From: Botryococcus braunii | Lineage: Eukaryota; Chlorophyta; Trebouxiophyceae | Direction of reading: 5' to 3' | Length of the DNA: 25,000 nucleotides | Assembly: GCA_002005505.1 (NCBI GenBank) | Contig: KV908562.1 | Span: 178,566-203,565 of the forward strand | Part shown: positions 1 to 12,749 of the stretch, piece after piece | Position numbering within the stretch: the first letter of the stretch is position 1 | How the letters are laid out: each line of letters begins with the position of its first letter | Position numbers and translations under genes: made by a program | Notes under the pieces: model-generated | What the model saw: the letters and a program-made list of their open reading frames with translations, nothing else | The model's database searches: none | What the model was told of the DNA's origin: nothing

Positions 1-493
1 CAGGTACCGGATACCTGGGGGCCCAGGGTGCTAGGCACCAGAGAGCGGGGACCGTTTCCAGCCTTGTGTAGGCCTCATCCCCTCGTCTCCCGTTTTGAAC
101 GGAACTCCTTCCACCTTGGGCCAAAATGGTGTGGGAACAGAAGGGGAAGCTACCGGTCCCCGCAGGTACCACATGTCTGGGGGCCCTGGGCGCCAAGACA
201 CCACAGCGCGTGGAGTTATGCCCTGTTTGCAACCTCGTGTGGACCTCTATCGACAGAAATAGGTTGCGCTATAAACAACACCTGAATCCCGTATCAGTAC
301 TTGAGAGGATGAGAAGTGGAGGGGGGTGGGAGTCAGGAGAACGAGAACGGGTGGGTAGGGAAGGGGAGGGTGAAGAGACAAATCGGGGCCCTGCGTTTGG
401 GGGGGGGGGGGAGTTTCTTGGGCCATATCTTTTCCCCAGTTTTGGAAGTACGGTTTCCCCCATTTTTAAAAAGGGGATGTGATTGTACTGCAG
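1..493 (+). other. Intron (3' part) of the LPD gene
   Basis: No LPD-like coding sequence could be found here, so this is read as the downstream part of an intron that begins left of the window. It ends in a CAG acceptor at 491-493, directly before the first recognisable LPD exon. Two related segments of about 40 bases (near 1-40 and 164-203) share GGTACC followed by a GGGGGCCC-type core and form an old degenerate repeat. A G-run lies near 400-411. The open frames here show no family features. Confidence 0.6.
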
Positions 494-4687
<4,194 letters not shown>

Positions 4688-4730
4688 ACCGGCTTGATCG
4701 GGTGGCTCACGTCATCCCGCACGCCGGACA

Positions 4731-4892
4731 TGCCTGATTAGGTGCCAGGCAGGGACTTGCCTGATTAGGCACCGCGAGGGAACTCGCCTGATTAGGCGCC
4801 GGGCGGGGACATGCCTGATTAGGCGCCGGGCAGGGACTTTCCTGATTAGGCACCGGGAGGGGACTTGCCTGATTAGGCGCCGGGCGGGGACT
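4731..4892. repeat. 27-bp minisatellite, 6 copies, 43 bases after the LPD stop
   Basis: Six head-to-tail copies of exactly 27 bases, each starting with a variant of TGCCTGATTAGGCGCCGG and ending with a GGGACT-type sequence. No length change between copies is seen, only substitutions. It probably lies in the LPD 3'UTR. The period is a multiple of three but every copy is beyond the stop codon. Confidence 0.95.
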
Positions 4893-4943
4893 CCCCCTGC
4901 CGGAGGAGAAGAGTGGAGTCGCAGCAGGGCGTTTTTCCGGCCA

Positions 4944-4976
4944 GTGTTTTAGTCTCTTAGCTGAAGACTAAAACAC
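4944..4976. other. Perfect 12-bp stem, 9-base loop hairpin
   Basis: GTGTTTTAGTCT (4944-4955) pairs perfectly with AGACTAAAACAC (4965-4976) around a 9-base loop. It lies about 50 bases after the minisatellite and is probably transcribed as part of the LPD 3'UTR. It could be an RNA structure or a small palindrome remnant; role unknown. Confidence 0.85.
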
Positions 4977-6127
4977 CAGCAAGCGGCCAAACAGCACTAC
5001 GGCGAGGTTGCCTGTTCCGGCAACTCCTGTGCGCACGTCGCCTAATCTGGCGCCCCCCCTCCCAACCCCCCCCCCCGGGGGGACCCAATTCCCAAGCCGG
5101 CCCATGTTTGGGAAGCTGCCGAGAAGGTCTCTCGAGGGAAGGTACTGCCCTGTGTGTGCCAACGCCCGAGCGATTGTGTGCGGATCCCTCACCATGCTCT
5201 TGCTGGGTATGGGGGCCTGCGTCCCCCCAAAACAATGGGCACGGGGGACGAAGCAAGCCCTCCGGTCCCTTCCCGGGCCGGGCGGGTTCTTGCCTTTCGT
5301 GCTGGCGTTTGCACGAAGGAGAGGCGTCCGGCGCGTGGTCTGGCTTGCAGATAGTGGGAGCTAGACGCTTGGGCCGGCTTCAGAATGACTTGGACCGTCT
5401 GGTGTGCATGCCTGCCATTGCGAACTTGAAAAAGTGGAAACATCTGCGGATTTCTGACGTACCTGATGAAGGAGCTCCAGCAAGGCTGCTGTCTTATGTG
5501 GCCTTCTAATTTCTGTGCAATTACCACGTGTGTTGGATTCATGGTCTGGAAGAGTGGGTAGGAGCGACGACTCCCCTTGGGCGGTACAAAGACCAAGGAG
5601 ACGATTGAGAGTGGCGAAAGCGCGTTTTATTGCCTTTTCGCAGCAGAGTTCCGGGGCTGGTGGATCCTTGATATTTTGGCGGATGTATTCACGGTGGGCC
5701 CTATTTGTATCGTAGTTTCACAGTCTGAACCGACACGAGTCAGTTGGGGATGGGTGTCAAAAAGTATGAGGAGAGATTTCAAGGGTGTTCTGGGACTTGA
5801 ACCCAGGAGACATGTTGTGGTTGCAGAGTTGCAAGCCAACCCCTTGTGTCAGTGTTTGGGATTCTGTGAAAGCCGGTGCTTTAACTGGAACATATCTGGA
5901 TTGCACACTGACTGATACGCCGCCTTTGGTAATGTGACAGTGGGGGATTGATACATCGCCTTCGGTAATGTTGGAAGTGTAACCCCCACTTTGAGTTCTA
6001 GAGAACAGCTATGGAGACTGTTTGGAAAAATTGGAACAGCTGTCGAAGTGGCTTGGTCTGCCTTGGGATTCGATCCAGGGTGCGGGTGGCGCACGCTGGG
6101 CCTCACTGCCTCTGTCCAATCCCCTTG

Positions 6128-6535
6128 TGCTCATAATTATGTTTTTCTGGACGATGTTTATCAGCTGCTTCTGAGGGGACTACCCTGCACCTTCTTAATT
6201 ACTTTCCGGCGTGTTTTGCTCATCGTTGGGCAGGGACATTCCCCTGCACAGAGTGAAGGCCTTTGAGAAGATGAACTCGAAAGTTTCTTGTTTGTAAACG
6301 AATGCTTCAATGCCTCAATATACCCGACCCTGAATGGCTGTCGTCTGGTTCTGGCAGTCTTGAGGAGCTTACCATCGTCTTGGCTGTACCTGCCATGATG
6401 AGGTTGTGGCCAAGGGGGCAAATTGCCGTGATTGGTGGGGTGGAAGTTCAGGCTCTCGCCCCCACCTTCTTCTCCTGTAATGACTACCTGGCTTCTTCGT
6501 CCAGAAAAACATAATTATGAGCATAATTATGAGCA
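6128..6535. mobile_element. MITE-like segment with perfect inverted ends
   Basis: A 27-base sequence at 6128-6154 recurs perfectly inverted at 6497-6523. The simplest reading is a 370-bp non-autonomous DNA element at 6141-6510. It would have 14-bp inverted ends starting GTTTTTCTGGACGA and a flanking 8-bp duplication ATAATTAT (6133-6140 and 6511-6518). Because the target TGCTCATAATTATGAGCA is itself palindromic, the inverted match extends past the true ends. The right flank carries a second ATAATTATGAGC copy (to 6534). An 8-bp duplication would fit hAT-type transposases. No transposase is encoded. Confidence 0.6.
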
Positions 6536-6544
6536 GTGATTACT

Positions 6545-6605
6545 ACTTGAGTTCTTCTTCGTCATCGTCGTCGTCTTCTTCCTCCTCCTCCTCCTCCTCC
6601 TTTCT
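6545..6605. repeat. Trinucleotide CT-rich tract
   Basis: Imperfect TTC, GTC and TCC triplets. They are non-coding on this evidence. Confidence 0.8.
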
Positions 6606-6896
6606 AAGCAGGTATGCACAGGTCATGATCAACGCGGCGCCTATGCGGTCGTGAAAGTCTAATTTTCATGCAGTGGGTTTTGCACAGTGACGAAGTAGCC
6701 GAGGCTTGAGGTTCCATGTCTCATTTCCTCGATTTGTCAGATGGAAGATTCTCTTTCCGAGGCTCAGCACGTTGACAGCCCAGGGCGTTCGACCTCTGAC
6801 CTTTTTCTTGTCTCCTCTTGCCGAAGTATCAGACAGGAAGCCTGTCACAGAATCCAAGCTGTTTCTACAGCAGCATTGAATGCTTAAATAATGTGA

Positions 6897-7111
<215 letters not shown>

Positions 7112-7570
7112 ATCCTCGAAGAAAGAGAGAAACATCAGCAGCTTGCAGGGGGTGGGCTTCAAGGCCTGACCAAGAGACTTAGCACACGGTTTCCTCCATT
7201 GCTGCATTTAACGCAAAACACACGACACACAGACAAGGCGGCAGTCCTTCACCCGTCAGCGGGAACACTGCTGGACCCCAAGCAAAGCTAGGAGACTTTC
7301 CTTCCTAGTTGCGAACAACACATGCCCAGAAGGAGGGAAGGAAGGAAGGAAATATTGCATCCAGGACCAGCCATTATGGCTGAAGGGACGACCAGCAGCA
7401 AGTCGTTCAGGTGAATGACGTGAGGCTGCACGCCTCACGAACTGGAAGCCCCCGCCTCCATCAAAGGGAGCCCCTTTCCTCTTTCATTAGCCGACTTGCT
7501 GTGGACAACCAGCTTCCGGACTCCTTTCTTGACAGCATTGTACCAAACAGACGAAAACATAACTTTCAAC

Positions 7571-7575
<5 letters not shown>

Positions 7576-7644
<69 letters not shown>

Positions 7645-7650
7645 GCGCGC
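7576..7650. repeat. (CA)n-(CG)n microsatellite
   Basis: CA from 7576 to 7630, directly followed by alternating CG to 7650. Located downstream of the USP stop codon. Confidence 0.95.
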
Positions 7651-7797
7651 CATCGAAGCCATGTGACAGCCGGCAGGGCGCCAGCGCAAGTGGTTGCTGC
7701 CATGAGCCATCTGCCAGCCGGCCATGCGGCAGAGCATGTGCAGGCCACATGGCCTCCATGCGGCAAGGCATGTGGAGCCCAGGTGGGTTCGGCGCTG

Positions 7798-10350
7798 TCA
7801 GCGCATGACGATGACCGGCACCTTGGACTGGGAGAGCAGGGTGGAGGCGGTGGAGCCGTGCAGCAGTTTGTCCAGGCCCTGCCCCGCACCATAACAGCCC
7901 AGCAACGACGGAGTCAGACACACCGGGGCTTGGTTAGGGGGTCAGGCAGCCACATGGCTGGAACACACCAAAGCTGAGCTGCAGCTTGATGGTTTGGGAG
8001 GGCCACAGGATGAATGCACCGCTGGCCAGGTGATGTGTGGGCCCCTTGTGGGCTCACATACAACACAACCAGGCAGACTGGCACATCACACAAAAACACG
8101 GCACAGGCCACGGGCACTTGCACATGGCATAGGCAGGGGGCTGGCACATCACACATTGCACTGGCACATGGTCGTAGCACATGGCACTGGCAAATGGTTG
8201 TAACATGTGGCAGTGGCAAATGGTTGTAACATGTGGCAGTGGCAAATGGTTGTAACATGTGGCAGTGGCAAATGGTTGTAACATGTGGCAGTGGCAAATG
8301 GTTGTAACATGTGGCAGTGGCAAATGGTTGTAACATATGGCAGTGGCACATGGCAGTAGCACATGGCACTGGCGCATGGCATTAGCACGTGGCAGCAGCA
8401 CATGGCACTGTCTTGCACACATCCCAGAGGCAGGCAGACATGTTGTGGAGAAGAAATGACTTTCACCTTACATACAACACAAATGAGGTGCAAGCGCAAC
8501 TGAGGCGCAAAAGAGCACCATGAGGTGCAACGCAAATGGGGTGCAAAGAAGCAACTAAGGTATGTACAGCACCATGAGGTACAAGGCACATGGGGTGCAA
8601 AGAGGCAACTAAGGTATATACAGCACCATGAGGTACAACGCAAATGAGATACAAGAGCAACTGAGGTACAATGAGCACCATGAGGTGCAGCGCGCAAAGA
8701 AGGTACAAAGACCAAGTACGGTATAAAGAGCACCATGAGGTAAAGGCAAATCAGGTGCAAAGAGCAAGTGTGCTTTGTAAAGCACCAGGAGGTACAAGGC
8801 AAATGAGGCGCAGGGATAAATGAACAGAACGAGCAACGGAACTACAAGGCAAAGAAGGCGGAGAGCATTAAAAGTACAAAGGGCCAAGGAGGTATCGCTC
8901 ACTTTGTGGTACTGTCCCACGACGATGGCAGTCGCTTTGAGATGCTCCGCGACCCTGAAACCTCCTCCACCAGAGATTGAACCGAGCCGCCAAAGACTGT
9001 GCATTGGTTGTGAGGCTTTTTCTTCCACGAAGTTCAGATATCAAGTCGCGAGTATAGATCCCCATAGATCTGATGAGGGAGGAAGGCCCAAAACAAAAAC
9101 CACATCCTCCATCCCCATGAAACCATATCCTCCCCATCCCCACTCGGATGCCATAGTAGACCACATGTGGCCTATTACATCTGCGCAAATGGTGAACAGA
9201 ACGATTTTTTTTTTTTCCCCCAGGGAAACAGAAGGCTGAAAACTTGGTTCGAGAGCTCAGCAACAGGGAGCTGGACCGGGCATTCAACCTCAGCAACAAG
9301 GCAGCTGAGTGCAGTACAAACAAAACCACAGAGGAGGATGGCCTGAAAGACAGTAGGGAAAGGATTCTTGTCGCCCACGAAAGCAAGCCACAAGGCAGAA
9401 ATGCCATGAAGGTTCTACGGGAAGAAGGGTTGTTAATGAAGAAGCGTGGAGGAAGGGGGTCTTTGGGAGAGTCCAGCAGTCGCACAGATACCTGAGAACA
9501 GGTTGTGCCACCCTTTCGGACTGGGAGAAATTCTGCACAATCTCTACCGTGTATGGTACATCAGCAGCCTGGAGAATGGGCTTAAACCTTCGGTCGATCA
9601 TCTCCAAGGCTTCCTTAAACTGCAACCACCACGAAGGCTCAAATATATATTGCCCAAACAAGTTACCAAGGTACTGGCGTCAACTCTATTGGATCAGAGA
9701 CTGGATTAAAGCCCTCTTCGTCACTAATTTCTTGCCAGCCTGTGCCCAACTTGCACCCACCAGAGCTGTATCTGAGAGATTCCGCACCTCTTTCTTGTCT
9801 TCATCCACTAAACCCATTGGATTTTTTTCCACGTCAATCGTGGTTCTATTTGTCGCCGGATACGTAGTCGTTGCGAAATGGAGAACAGCGTTGACGAGGT
9901 GGATGTCATCACCTACAGGTGCAATCATCTAGCTGAAATTTGGCAAATAATACCATCCCATAATCAGGGAATACCCAGGTGGAACATCCAGCAAAGGAGT
10001 TCCCACAGGGATGCCACCCTGATTACATCCGTCCGACGCCTCGGATGGTCTCGCGATTCGTCAAGAGATACACACCGAGCCCATCTCCTTACCTGGCTTG
10101 CAAATCTCTTCTAGGGTCCAAGAGACAGCCTTCTCACTAGCCTGGCAGGAGCAGGTACAGAACCATGTCAAATTAAAAAGTTCGAGGGAATTCGAATCAA
10201 CCAACAGTCATAAACAATGCTCTCAACCCACATCAGAACTCACAACCGCACTATCTTGAGATCTTGTGTGGATTTTTCAAACATGATTGAAACAAGACAC
10301 CATACCTCCGAATCGTCTACGCATATAAGGATCCGACGAGCTTCTACCAT
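7798..10350 (-). CDS. Universal stress protein (UspA family), 6 exons
   Basis: A small cytosolic-type stress protein with the UspA alpha/beta fold; the molecular role in plants and algae is mostly unknown. I join, in transcript order, 10306-10350, 10093-10141, 9761-9912, 9492-9619, 8903-8954 and 7798-7878. All introns are GT-AG, all phases match, and the product is 168 residues, the usual length of a single USP domain. The first strand and helix read RRILICVDDSE then ASEKAVSW, fitting the family pattern D-x-S-x2-S-x2-A-x2-W across the first junction. Next come GDDIHLVNAV (strand 2), VAEHLKATAIVVGQ (about 126-139), LDKLLHGSTAS and the final strand KVPVIVMR. The nucleotide loop is altered: the second Gly of G-x2-G-x9-G-S/T is His and the spacing is 8. 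An in-frame TAG upstream makes the ATG at 10350 the first possible start unless a further exon is spliced on. No single open frame shows the gene. Confidence 0.82.
8189..8402. repeat. 26-bp minisatellite, 6 copies, plus degenerate half-units
   Basis: Lies in the last USP intron (7879-8902). Six copies run 8189-8344, starting GGCAAATGGTTGTAACATGT. The first five are identical and the sixth differs by one base. They are flanked on both sides by shorter diverged units such as GGCACATGGCACT, which suggests the 26-mer grew from an older unit of about 13 bases. Confidence 0.93.
8462..8880. repeat. Degenerate tandem repeat built on GAGGTACAA-type units
   Basis: Lies in the last USP intron. Short units such as CACCATGAGGTACAA and GCAACTAAGGTA alternate. 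Two longer copies of about 54 bases are clear near 8530-8637. The open frames on both strands across this block are repeat artefacts. Confidence 0.8.
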
Positions 10351-10371
10351 CTCAATCAAATGCCACAAGCT

Positions 10372-10632
10372 CTAGACTATTTTCCAGTTCCTTGTACTTG
10401 AAAAAACTAATCCGACTTGTAAAGAATTGCCGGTTGCTTTTGTCGTCTGTTGTGTTTCGTCGTAGGTGGGCACGGAGACGCCTAGGATTTGAAGATCTCG
10501 AGTGACTCGGCGAACAGTGGCCGAGACTTTCGGAGGAACTGCCCCGTGGAAGCCACATGCTGGGAACGTCCAGAATCTGCTGAGGTGGCAATGCTCCAAC
10601 ATTCGGTATCCTAGCTGCGGGGAAGCGGCCAT
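10372..10632 (-). other. Possible upstream exon or leader of the USP gene
   Basis: An open frame begins with ATG at 10632 (MAASPQLGYRML...) and reads through a Ser/Arg/Thr-containing stretch (VSATVRRVTRDLQ) that could be an organelle-targeting peptide. A GT at 10416-10415 and an AG ending at 10372 would remove only 45 bases and keep the frame open into the USP start, adding 80 residues. The intron would be unusually short, so this is only a possibility; the segment may equally be 5'UTR or another gene. Confidence 0.2.
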
Positions 10633-10824
10633 GATGGCTGGTTCTGAATGCATTATTATTTCCTTGCTACCTGCCTTTCTTCGTCTCTTTTAACATTAAG
10701 AGTGAAGCCTATTCTAATCGCATACCATAAATCATCATGCAAGGACGCGGAATCTAGGGGCCAAATATTAAAGGCCAAGTAATAACGAGAGGGAAAGATA
10801 GAGAGCGAGGGAGCGCGTGAAGTT

Positions 10825-11275
<451 letters not shown>

Positions 11276-12030
11276 TTGTGGGGAAGGAGGGGGGGGGGGG
11301 AGGGACGGGGCTGTTAACAACTAGCCGTGGGGGACGCTACTGCCAAGGGCGTTTGTATTTAACTGGTTCACGGCCGACATGATCATTGGCTTTAGGGTTT
11401 CAAGATCTTAGTGGTGTTATGAGTATGATAAGCGGTCTGTGCTAGCGTTTGCAGTGCTACTTGCGGTCAACCGGTCAGGCGTCAGACAAGATGGAAAACG
11501 CAAACCCACGGGTATACATTTTCGGGCCATAAAGGCATGGAAGCCCTATCCAAGGATAGTAGGGTACCCACGGAACTTTAGATACGTGAGGTTGGTATTC
11601 GAACCCAAAAGAGTGGATAACTCCCATAAGACGGTTGGCTGAGGCCCATCTCGTCATCATGACGGGTCATGTGTAGGATTCCGCATTCTCTCATATACAT
11701 TGTAAAATATTTAACACGTTGAGAGAAAACTGGCGATTGTTATGATCTCTGCATTTGCACAGCCCCTTCATTCGAATTTCTCCGACCTTTGGCGGCACTG
11801 ACGCGTACGCACATAGCTGTAGGACTGAGCATACCACTATCAACTAGGGACTAGAATTCTCTCCCAGACAGCTTATAAATCGCGCTTTTACCATATGAGC
11901 CCAGGCCGGCTGGTCTCGAGATCAGTCAGCAATGAGAAGGCCACCCAGTGATAAGGGTTCAATGGGGATTTGGCTCTACAATGCTACACATCTATTTCAG
12001 ATATGCCTAGTGGTCGCCTAATCCCCGGAG
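11276..12030. other. Spacer left of the retrotransposon; no gene recognised
   Basis: G-runs follow the CCCT tract. A T-arm-like motif on the minus strand (about 11593-11612) has one mismatch in the stem and no full tRNA fold. A short palindrome CGTCATCATGACG lies near 11651. Short frames have no family features. Confidence 0.5.
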
Positions 12031-12035
12031 AAACC
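12031..12035. repeat. Target-site duplication AAACC, left copy
   Basis: AAACC directly precedes the TGTG end of the left LTR and is repeated at 19048-19052 after the right LTR. Five bases is the usual duplication length for copia elements. Confidence 0.92.
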
Positions 12036-12063
12036 TGTGAAAGGTTATGGGCAATCGGCTTTC

Positions 12064-12198
12064 CCTGTACAAAGCAGACAGGTCGTCAATAGACGAAGTT
12101 ACTCCAGCTACAGTCCGTACGACTGTCTGCTGAGTGCCACACACAACTGTCGGACAAGACTAGCATCTGGTGATGCCCAGCATCTTTCACAACCAGTT
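12064..12198. repeat. 135-bp direct repeat inside the 3' LTR, copy 1
   Basis: Starts CCTGTACAAAGCAGACAGG and ends CACAACCAGTT. It recurs exactly at 12392-12526, 328 bases further on. The same pair exists in the other LTR at 18382-18516 and 18710-18844. Confidence 0.95.
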
Positions 12199-12391
12199 AC
12201 GTTACATCATTATCTTGTACACAAGCACCGATCAAGCAATCACTAGATAAGGCTCTAGACGGCTACGTTCAAGTACATGCCTATACTCCCTGAAGTCACT
12301 GTCCCTTATCTGTTTGAGTGACTACAGGGTACACTAAGCTTGTTCACTCTCACAATAGCAACAATGATACAACACACACTGCCGCACCGTA

Positions 12392-12526
12392 CCTGTACAA
12401 AGCAGACAGGTCGTCAATAGACGAAGTTACTCCAGCTACAGTCCGTACGACTGTCTGCTGAGTGCCACACACAACTGTCGGACAAGACTAGCATCTGGTG
12501 ATGCCCAGCATCTTTCACAACCAGTT
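12392..12526. repeat. 135-bp direct repeat inside the 3' LTR, copy 2
   Basis: Exact second copy of 12064-12198. Both duplicates are present in both LTRs, so the duplication predates the last transposition. Duplicated blocks in LTRs often carry enhancer elements; here that is only an inference. Confidence 0.95.
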
Positions 12527-12729
12527 GGTATTCACTCCGGTGGGGCAGCCTTAAGAGTTCATCCGACAAACGTGTGATCTAGATAGGATTGTACCTTATG
12601 TTCGAAAACGTCCAGAATCTGCCGTGTCTCAAGGTACCTTATGTTCTCAATGGACCCATATCCTAATAGTGCACACATGAAGATCACTTAAAGCACAAGG
12701 CATTCAATAATAATGTTCAGAACTCAACA

Positions 12730-12741
12730 CTTCCCCTTGCC
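12730..12741 (-). other. Polypurine tract
   Basis: In element sense GGCAAGGGGAAG lies directly before the TGTTGAG start of the 3' LTR. This is the expected place and composition for plus-strand priming. Confidence 0.85.
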
Positions 12742-12749
12742 TGCATGCT

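Larger units (their letters stand above)
4688..6127. other. Region downstream of LPD; no gene recognised
   Basis: It holds the 27-bp minisatellite and the hairpin listed separately. It also has a TGTAA at 5978-5982, which would match the usual chlorophyte polyadenylation signal if the 3'UTR is about 1.3 kb long. A T-arm-like sequence on the minus strand (about 5789-5812) has a perfect 5-bp stem and 7-base loop, but no complete tRNA fold surrounds it. Short open frames show no family motifs. Confidence 0.5.
12036..12729 (-). repeat. 3' LTR of the copia element
   Basis: In element sense it starts TGTTGAGTTCTG and ends TTTCACA, giving the usual TG...CA ends. It matches the 5' LTR over 694 bases with no difference that I could see. 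It contains a 135-bp internal direct repeat. Confidence 0.95.

Noticed and set aside
5189..5596. Minus-strand frame with a protein-like stretch (KLEGHIRQQPCW) and a GTACGT donor
   Set aside because: No family match, weak acceptor, and no partner exons found; probably LPD 3' sequence.
5770..5850. tRNA gene on the minus strand
   Set aside because: Only the T-arm is convincing; no matching acceptor, D or anticodon arm could be folded.
8189..8344. Regular repeats that might suggest a CRISPR array
   Set aside because: Units are directly head to tail with no unique spacers, in an intron of a eukaryotic gene.
8054..8802. Minus-strand open frames rich in Cys, His and Leu
   Set aside because: They follow the 26-bp and GAGGTACAA-type arrays in the USP intron; several frames are open at once, as expected for repeats without stops.
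10565..10580. 16-base match between the USP upstream region and the LTR (12607-12622)
   Set aside because: AACGTCCAGAATCTGC is shared exactly, but similarity stops at both ends and one such match by chance in 25 kb is not very unlikely.
12037..12246. Identical 69-codon frames in both LTRs
   Set aside because: They lie within the LTRs on the strand opposite to the element and are only duplicated because the LTRs are.
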